From Nannobrachium achirus (taxonomy: Eukaryota; Chordata; Actinopteri; Myctophiformes; Myctophidae): a stretch of 64,000 bases of DNA. Below, piece by piece: positions 56,509 through 64,000 of the stretch. Within the stretch, counting starts at the first letter, position 1; every line of letters starts with the position of its first letter. The stretch spans positions 1,502,135 to 1,566,134 of the forward strand of contig OY997660.1 in the NCBI GenBank assembly GCA_963921795.1, written 5' to 3'. The translations under genes were made by a program, and so were the position numbers. The notes below the pieces were generated by a model. The model was not told the origin of the DNA. It made no database searches and was given only the letters and a program-made list of their open reading frames with translations.

Positions 56509-58227
56509 TAGGGCAGTCACGATTAATACATAATCGTCTAATCGCGATTATTTTTCATATTCGCGAATATTTTTCATATTCGCGATTATCGTCAATTATC
56601 TAATGTAATTAAAAGGTAGTGAGTTTTGACAATAAAACCATTCTTAACACCTTCTAAGCCAAGGGGAGCCCCTTAATGTTAAAACCGTACTATATCGCAC
56701 ATCCCCCCAGGGACTCTCAGCCACGTCGTACATTCCCGGACTTTGTCTTTAAAACCGGAATAAAAGCTTTTGATCCGAAAATCGGCGATCGTCTAACCTT
56801 CCCTAGTCACCACTCGTGCACTGATAGCTCATGCAGACCGTGCATGAAGCAGAGGTGACGTCAGCGCCTCTCCTTCTCCAAGGCTACTCCCAGCCATCCA
56901 TTTGCTGTCTGCACACTCGAGCTCCTACAGCAGCCATGCTTGGGGCTATGCTAGCGAAACTTTTCAGTTCTGTTCTTCAGTCACACATGGACTATTTGCG
57001 GGGACATTTACGTGAAAGGATCGCGCACGCGAAACGCACGGGGACATCGACGATCGGCCAAAACCCCCATTCTATCCCAACGGAAATCGAGAAAATCATG
57101 GTGAGTTACTGGCCTGGGGGAAAAAAAAAAAGAAAAAACAGCGGCGCTGTTCAAGATGGAGGGGCTGCGGGGTCATGTTTATAAACATAATATTATGTCT
57201 CAGATCACAATACAATAATAGAAATGTCACGGCTAATCTACCAACCACCATTCTATTTCGGACGTCAAGGTGTTAAACAAGTTAAACTTCACGTCAACAC
57301 TTGCATTCTTGAATGCGCCTCCCCCTTGTTGCCACAGGGACCCGTGAACGCTCAATGCTGGTCCTCCTCAGTCAGTCAACACAACGCACTGCCGTCACAC
57401 AGCACAGGCAGGCTGGCTGGCTAACTAAAAATGCTTAATGTTTGTTTCAACCGATTCGATCAATTACTTTTTCCAGACTGTCGGAACAGACACATGTACC
57501 ATACACATCCCGGGACTATATTCCTTTTGATACGATACAGAAAAAGGCGTTCACTTCACTTTCGTTTCAACACAGAGGACTGGAGTCAATGCCTTTACTG
57601 CAGCTTAGCTTAGCACTGCTGCTCTGCTATGGAGGGGATGATGATGAATGATGATGATGATGATTGATTACACACCGACGGCGACGAGCTATAGATGTTG
57701 GATCGTGTCATGATAAACATTATAGGCTACTGTCGCCATTTTCAGCGTCGGCTATTTTTGCAGTTGTCTGCTATTTTCACAACGCACCGCGACGTGTTGT
57801 GAGCTTGTAGATCGGCTATTTTCACAACGCACCGCGATGCGTTGTGAGCTTGTAGATCGGCTATTTTCACAACGCACCGCGACACGCTGTGAGCTTGTAG
57901 ATCGGCTATTTTCACAACGCACCGCAACGCGTTGTGAGCTTGTAGATCGGCTATTTTCAAATAGCTACGGTATAAAATAGGGCTAAAGTTAGCAAGTAAA
58001 TTAGCAAGTAAATGTACTTAATAGTTACTTTACAGTTTACACCACTGAACTGATGTTTAAAAAGCAATTAAATTGCTCTTCATTAAGGTACAGTACGAGT
58101 ATGAGCTCAAAGCCTATTATCATAGTGGCATAAAATGAAGGGGGAAAAAAGACGATATATTTGTCAATCGCCGATTATTTGTATGACAATTAATCGTCTG
58201 GAGAAAGTCCTAATCGTGACAGCCCTA
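56509..58227. mobile_element. hAT element, TSD ACTACCAG
   Basis: Ends TAGGGCAGTCACGATTA and TAATCGTGACAGCCCTA. TSD ACTACCAG at 56501-56508 and 58228-58235. 1.7 kb, interior not recognised as coding, contains the tandem palindromes at 57764-57960. Confidence 0.95.
57764..57960. repeat. tandem array of half-palindromes, 45-bp unit
   Basis: Four units of GCTATTTTCACAACGCACCG plus CGATGCGTTGTGAGCTTGTA and GATCG, with small changes in the ACCGCGATGCG centre. Confidence 0.95.
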
Positions 58228-58235
58228 ACTACCAG

Positions 58236-58390
58236 CTCAGTGGTGTTGTGGTTAGAGTGTCCGCCCTGAGACTGGGAGGTCGGGGTTCGATCCCCGGTCG
58301 GGTCTGTTAATCCAGTGTCTCCTGCTTGCCACTCAGCATCAAGGGATGGACTGGGGGGGTGGGGGGTCCCTCCCTCATGATAAGTGATAG
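58236..58390 (+). mobile_element. tRNA-derived SINE
   Basis: CTCAGTGGTGTTGTGGTTAG and GGTCGGGGTTCGATCCCCGG are A and B boxes, followed by CTGCTTGCCACTCAGCATCA, a SINE body common in fish. The hAT at 56509 inserted in its head. Confidence 0.8.
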
Positions 58391-58404
58391 AGCCCTCCCT
58401 CATG

Positions 58405-59325
58405 ATTAGGCCTAACAAAAAAATGTGTTGGTTTCCGGTTGGCGACCGACCCTATTAAATACGTGCGACCCAGATGATTTTATTGGCATTTGGAGTGAAA
58501 ATAAAAACATAAAAAAAATTAAGTCAAAATCCGACGAGTCGTTCAAAAACGTCTATAAAACACGGGCTACACTACGAAGGGCGCACACTCTGAATTGGGA
58601 AGCGGCTCTTGTATTCCTCCAAACACACACACACAAGCGCACACACAATCGGGGGACAACTACGTTTCCACTCGGTCAACAACAACAGCGATGCTAGCAA
58701 AATTATCAGCCCATCCACCAGTACAGCTGAGCCCTGCACAGCCACAGAGAGACGTGAGATGGAGTCGAAACATTTATGACAGCGTGGCATTCATCTGAAA
58801 GACTGTACGGCAACAGCAACAGTGCTTGCGGACCCCCGCGTGTCTCTCTGGGTTATGGTGCGACTGCGGGCTCACGGCTCAGCTCTCTGTCGCTCGCTCG
58901 CCGAGCTGTGTTATTTTGTCAAATCTAAGCTGGAAAATCTAACACTTCCGGTAGCCGATCTTTTCAGAATAAGATATGTTGGGCTAGCCGCAATAAGACT
59001 TCCAGGCTGTGGTCGTTTTCGTAATGCAATAATACTTCAAGACGGTGGTCGACTTCTTAATCTCTTCAGCATAAGAGTATCGCTGAAGACATTGAAATAT
59101 GATTTCATTTGTCATAATTCATTAAAACTGTAATTAAACATTCAAATTCAATTACAAAAAAAAAAAAAACTACCTACCCATCCTTCCCATGAGGAAATAA
59201 AATAAAATTCCTTGCTACCCATCATGCCCACAAAAAAATAAAAATAAAATAAAATAAATTCCCTACCTACTCAGCCCTAAAATGACAGCCAACCGGAAAC
59301 CAAAGTTATTTTTTTTTAGGCCTTA
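58405..59325. mobile_element. sister of the element at 27448-29189
   Basis: Ends TAGGCCTAACAAAAAAATGT and TTTTTTTTTAGGCCT with GGTTTCCGGTTGGC and GCCAACCGGAAACC inside. An (A)n stretch and AAATAAAATAAA repeats mark the right part. Confidence 0.75.
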
Positions 59326-59751
59326 GTGATAGAGCTTCTTAGGTTTTATTGATAATGAGCACCTTATCCATCCTGCTTATTGATCCAGGCTTTTATCAAG
59401 CCCACTATTGAGCCTTTTCTAATATTTTGTGGAAAGATGTGAGACGACAAATTCTGACAGAACTTTTATCTTTTTTATTGGCCAGTTGTTGTGACTGTGA
59501 GTTTGTGGCTGACCACCATCTATGAAGATGACAATATTGACAAAAGTAACACATATTATCATTAAATATCATTAAAACAATCATTCATTAGTGTGCAATA
59601 AGTGTTAAATGGCTTTATATTATGAATAGTAGGTTACTGTAATAATTTATTGATGGCCTCTTGTCATGGGCCGCTATGCTCAATAACAAGCCCAGAGCTT
59701 ATTGATACCGAGTAATCAATACATTTGTCAGAGTTTGTAGCAGACCCTTTA

Positions 59752-60411
59752 GCCGGGGAGCCACAGGCCCAAAAGCTCAAAGAATAGGGTTTTACCTGTG
59801 ACGTCATGACATACTTTTTATTTTAGTTTTTTCTATTCATTTGGTCATTAAGGTACACAGAATGAGAGGCCTGCTCTGCCGGAAACTCTGCGAAAAAAAG
59901 TTATGGCCATTTGTATATTCACTCCATCGACTTCAATATACAGGAAAGAAACACACCAAAATAAATCTGCTTTAAGTAGCATGTGAGGGGTCAAACTAGG
60001 GGTTCTTGATGATTCTGAATCCATTGCAAGCATTTGTTTTGCATGAAAAACATTCCTTGGGCTAGAAAACAGACCAAAATAAAGGTGAAAAGTGATGACT
60101 CATCACTTTTCACAGGTTTGAGAGGCTGAAATCTAGCCCAAGGAATGTTTTTCATGCAAAACAAATGCTTGCAATGGATTCAGAATCATGAAGAACCCTT
60201 AGTTTGACCCCTCAAATGCTACTTTTTTTGGTGTGTTTTTTTCCAGTATAGTGAATGAAGTCAATGGGAAACTTTTTTTCGCAGTGTTTCCGGCAGAGCA
60301 GGCCTCTCATTCTGTGTACCTTATTGACCAAATTAATAGGAAAAACTAAAATTTGGAGTATGTCATGACATCACAGGTCTTCTCTCATTTTGGCACAGTG
60401 GCTCCCCGGCT
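59752..60411. mobile_element. large foldback MITE
   Basis: Arms about 300 bases from TAGCCGGGGAGCCACAGGCC to its mirror GGCTCCCCGGCTA. Centre AAAGTGATGACTCATCACTT. Target duplication unclear. Confidence 0.88.
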
Positions 60412-60557
60412 ACTTGTTTCCAGCTCCATTCCTACTTGTGTTGTGACGCTTAAGAGCGTTGAACGTTTTTTTTTTTTACCCTTTATGTATATATTCTTCT
60501 TTATTGTGTCTTGTTCTTTTTGACTGTACACAACAGTACCGTACATTTCTTTTCTTT

Positions 60558-60800
60558 TTGAGCGGTGGTCACACCGTCTCCATAGCGTGGCCGTGTGTGT
60601 AGGTATGTATGTATGTGGGTGGGTGGGTCTGTCTGTCTGTATGTAGCCTCAAGCCTGGTGTAGTACCTTTTATGACCACACATGTTAAGGGAGGGGCGCT
60701 GTTTTCAGGCCAGGCACACACACTCACACACACACGCACACACGGGGGGGGGGGGGGGGGTGGTGGGTAAACCACCGCTCAGTTCACACGGGTGTGATTT
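60558..60800. mobile_element. element with ends TTGAGCGGTGG / CCACCGCTCA (copy 2)
   Basis: Pairs with 36305-36540. Contains a (G)n run at about 60745-60760. Another G run lies at 60931-60950. Confidence 0.7.
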
Positions 60801-61084
60801 TTTTCATACTTCTCTGTAACTTTGTAAATAACCGTAAAAACCGATGTGCTGCCTCTGGGCAACTGATTTCCCCCTTGGGATAATGAAGCTGCCTACTGTA
60901 CATGACTTCACCCTAGGCGTGGGTTTATTTGGGGGGGGGGGGGGGGGGGGATTTCCTGTCTCTATTCCCCAGCCCTCAGATGACTGACAGGTCATCTCGG
61001 GTTGTATTTCTCCTCCGTGAGGTGTGTCACAGCACTGAGACCTTGGCTTCTCACAGTGCTGTGAAAGAGCAGAGCATCTTTATC

Positions 61085-61550
61085 TGGGCTTAACTCATCT
61101 AGACCGCAAACGCATTATCTTATGCTTTAACTATTGAAAAACAGCAGATATACAAGCTCACAGCGCGGCATCGAGTGCCGCGCTGTGAGCTTGTAGATCT
61201 GCTATTTTTGGAAAATCGTGAAAACCTTTTGACAAATCTTTTTTTAAAGCGAACATTTGTAACTCAAATATTTACTTCTGGGGAGGGGGGTCCCTGGAAC
61301 AACATATTTTTGAGATGGGGGGGGGGGGGGTTCCACGGCCAAATAAATATCATTTTGGGGGTCCTTCACATGAAAAGGTTTGAGCACCACTGACATAGAA
61401 ACATAGGTTTTCCACAAAAAAAAACCTTATAAGGATTTACTTATAGGATTTGCACACATTTTCACTTGGTGAGCTTGTAGATCTGCTACTTTTTCAAATT
61501 TCAATAGCTAAAGCATATCATATTGCGTGATAACGCGTTCCCGGACTAAA
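61085..61550. mobile_element. decayed copy of the paired-palindrome element
   Basis: ATGCTTTAACTATTGAAAAA, a full palindrome at 61133-61211, GGGGGTCCTTCACATGAAAA, and a half palindrome at 61469-61494, in the same order as 7319-7917. Confidence 0.7.
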
Positions 61551-61999
61551 TGTTTTAAAAGGGAGTGTGCCTGGCTGTCTGTTTTTATCTGGCTTTAAGA
61601 GGGAGTGAGTCTGACTCTGGCTTTAAGAGGGAGTGAGTCTGACTCTGTTTTATAATGAAGTGTTTGTTTAAGATCTAACAGTCAAGGATGTGGCCTTCAC
61701 CCAATCTCACAACCCTCGCACATCTCTATCTGCACCTGTGTTTGTTTACCTCACATTCCTACACCAATCATTTGATAATAATAAAAAAGAGCCGAATTTA
61801 TGCGGTTGGAATTGGCTCTTTGTTTAAAAAAAAAAAATAGCCGATCTATAAGCTCACACCGTTGTGTTGTGTACAAGTGCAGAGCAAATCAGGTCTGTTT
61901 TACTAAGCACAGTGAAGTGATATTGATGTTAGTGATATACAGTATCAAATTATTCTGAGGCGAGTTGAGGCATTACATTTTGTATAACATCGGTTCTAT

Positions 62000-62190
62000 T
62001 GTGAAAATAGCAGATCTACATGCTCACAACGCCTCGCAACGCAGCATGTAGATCTGCTATGCATGTAGATCTGCTATTTTCACCATTTCTGCCTCTAATA
62101 TTTGACAATTTGACCAATGTTTAATTTGTCATTTTAGAGGCATTAAAAAGTCCTTAAATTGCCACTTTAGAAATGTGCAGATACCCTCTA
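62000..62190. mobile_element. hAT-like fragment with palindrome
   Basis: GTGAAAATAGCAGATCTACA palindrome at 62002-62086, then TTTCTGCCTCTAATATTTGA as in the 47.5-kb element family. Confidence 0.65.
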
Positions 62191-62192
62191 TA

Positions 62193-62762
62193 CCAGGGGT
62201 GCCCAACCTTTTTTGACCCAAGGTCTACTTTGAAAATGTGCCACCTAGCTGAGGGCTACCAGCCCAAAATGTACCGTAACACCCATTCAATATACATGTA
62301 AAAAACAGAAAATATTAATAGATATTATAACATTGTACTCACTGTACTGTACTGTAATCATACTGTATAGTAGGAATTGTAATTGAATGAAACGATTGCA
62401 ACTTCTCACATTGGGCATACAGACAGCATGACCATTTATTGCACACTCTGCATATTATGCACTGACAACACAGTTTAGTTTTTTTTTTTTTTTTGTTTTT
62501 TTATAGTTTTTTTTATAGTTTTTTTTATAGTTTTTTTTTGTCCTTTATTCCATGTCAGTCTCTCTACCTTAGTGGGAAACCTGGCACTGGGAAGAGGAGG
62601 CTAGCTTGTCAAAGTCAGGGTTGTATGAGCTGGTTGCAAGTTTTAGGCAGGCCACAAGGTGCTCATCTGTCATTGTGGCTCTGTACTTTGACTTGATGAA
62701 CTTCATGTGAGAAAAAGCAGACTCACACAGGTAGGTTGATCCAAATTCAAATGGGTCTGAGC
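62193..62762 (-). mobile_element. right end of a hAT element with transposase C-terminus
   Basis: The element end is CAGGGGTGCCCAACCTTTTT. At 62569-62761 the minus strand encodes PFEFGSTYLCESAFSHMKFI, KSKYRATMTDEHLVACLKLA and a stop after CQVSH: the hAT dimerisation domain. A younger hAT cuts the frame at 62763. The 5' part beyond 63296 was not recognised. Confidence 0.88.
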
Positions 62763-63287
62763 CAGGGTTGTCAACATTGGACTGTCAGAATCCAGGAGAT
62801 TTATTTTTGGGGGCGCGCGGAACTCCCCAACCGGGGTCTGGGGGGTCCTCTCCCCAAAACGTATTAATAGATATTTTTTCCTGTGTTCTGTTGAATTTTG
62901 TGCATGTTTGATACATTTATCAGGCTTACTTTACTAGCATGGGTACAATTTCAACCTTAAAATGCCAAATGTTGTTGTACAGATTTGATGACTGAAGCAA
63001 AAGGACATCTTTAATAATTATTTCTCATCTTTAAGTCATTACTTAAGTGAATATCTGTATGATCTTTCTTGCATGCATTGCCCCCACCCCTAAAGCGGGG
63101 GGTCTGGGGGTCCTCCCCCAAAAAATTTTTAACATAGTAGATGTAATTTCCTGTGTTCTGGTGAATTTTGGGAGTTTGATACAAAATCCAGGAGAAATCC
63201 AGGAGATTTGCCAATCCAGGAGACTCCCAGGAGAGGGGTTCAAAATCCAGGAGACTCCTGGGAAATCCAGGAGAGTTGACAGGCCTG
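62763..63287. mobile_element. hAT non-autonomous element, TSD GTCTGAGC
   Basis: Ends CAGGGTTGTCAAC and GTTGACAGGCCTG. TSD GTCTGAGC at 62755-62762 and 63288-63295. Interior repeats AATCCAGGAGA words. Confidence 0.95.
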
Positions 63288-63295
63288 GTCTGAGC

Positions 63296-64000
63296 GGCTT
63301 TGGAGCGAGGAATTTCCTCCGCTCCGCTCCGCTCCAAGCCGACCCTATTGGGGCCGCGCGCCGCATGTTTCCAACAAAACAGAGCCGTGCGCAGTAGCCT
63401 ACTAGTGCAGTGAAGCCTTGTTGGCACCGCGGAGATGGAGAGGAGAACAGACAGAGAATTCCCTTTATCACGATTTCACTCATCCACACACGTAGGCTAT
63501 GTTTATAATACATAGCCTACCTTGTGTCAGTTAAGTTATATATCACCAGCCAGTCAACGGATACGAATTCAAGTGAGACTGATTGAAAAATACACGCCAC
63601 GACTCGCCTCCGTCTCTCGGTTGTGGTGATTAATCAATAACCAGCTGGATTTAATATTGCCCGTCTTATTAAAAAATACAATGCCTTAGATTAGATGGCG
63701 TCTTTTGTAACAGTGAACGCAGGTCTCCATCAAGCCGAGGCTCACGTAACGTTACCGCAGGCATTTGTGTTGGGAACACTTGTTGTGCAAAGCAAAGGAG
63801 AAAGTGTTTCGCATATGGTAGCAAAATCCTTTTTTTATTTTGGCTGGTGACTCTGATTGACGGCCCTGAGCGGAGCGTGGAGCGAGCGCGGAGCGAGAAA
63901 TGCGAAAATCAACGTGAGCGACGGAGCGGCGGGGAGCGGAGCGGTGCGGTGGCCGACCAGAGCGATGAGCGAGCGGGACAAGAGCCCTCTGGAGCGCGGA
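63296..64000. other. no gene seen; GAGCG-rich repeat sequence
   Basis: CCGCTCCGCTCCGCTCC near 63320 and GGAGCGTGGAGCGAGCGCGG near 63870-64000 are GAGCG-type low-complexity runs in opposite orientation, probably two ends of one repeat. No lemd3 exon was found between 56.4 and 64.0 kb. Confidence 0.5.

Noticed and set aside
56400-64000. Further lemd3 exons
   Set aside because: No sequence like the lumenal or SMAD-binding regions was seen; the stretch is repeats.

Overview
The window looks like genomic DNA of a ray-finned (teleost) fish. It has two vertebrate genes with split exons, very dense (CA)n/(GT)n and tetranucleotide microsatellites, many hAT-type and TTAA-target DNA transposons, tRNA-derived SINEs and truncated LINEs. 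The species cannot be fixed from sequence alone; the microsatellite load would suit a gadiform-like genome, but that is a guess.

Layout. On the minus strand, about 4.5-17.4 kb holds seven exons of wif1 (Wnt inhibitory factor 1): signal peptide, WIF domain in exons 1-4, and EGF repeats 1-3. EGF 4-5 and the C-terminus were not found and probably lie left of the window. On the plus strand, 42.7-56.2 kb holds the first six exons of lemd3 (MAN1): LEM domain, acidic/Ser-rich nucleoplasmic region and first transmembrane helix. Later exons lie to the right. WIF1 and LEMD3 are also neighbours in human, so this is conserved microsynteny. Between them, at 21.9-32.1 kb on the plus strand, is an unfamiliar three-exon gene with a THAP domain, an acidic region, C2H2 zinc fingers and an AT-hook. 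Its middle exon is broken by a nested hAT insertion. Nearly everything else is transposon or tandem repeat.

Main observations. (1) lemd3 introns 1-3 are bounded by direct repeats of 8, 5-6 and 8 bp that straddle the splice junctions, in an N-terminal region that I recall as one long exon in human. Removing intron plus one repeat copy gives an uninterrupted frame each time, and splicing leaves +6, +3 and +6 nt. This is the signature expected if hAT-like elements became introns ('introner' mechanism). hAT elements here have termini TAGG../..CCTA or TAAGG../..CCTTA; next to a target duplication that begins and ends in G these create GT(A/G)..AG ends. (2) Exon edges with their splice sites are tandemly duplicated again and again: wif1 exon 1 donor (3 copies), exon 2 acceptor (2), exon 2 donor (2), exon 3 donor (17), lemd3 exon 4 acceptor (2) and exon 6 donor (2). 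(3) A short palindrome (core AAATAGC-GATCTACAAGCTCACAACGC and its mirror) occurs at about 30 places inside at least five unrelated-looking element families, with compensatory stem changes. (4) At least nine hAT elements have perfect 8-bp target duplications, including a hAT within a hAT within a host exon.

Exon coordinates come from reading splice signals, phase and homology by eye. Family names for repeats are given only where termini, target duplications or protein motifs support them.
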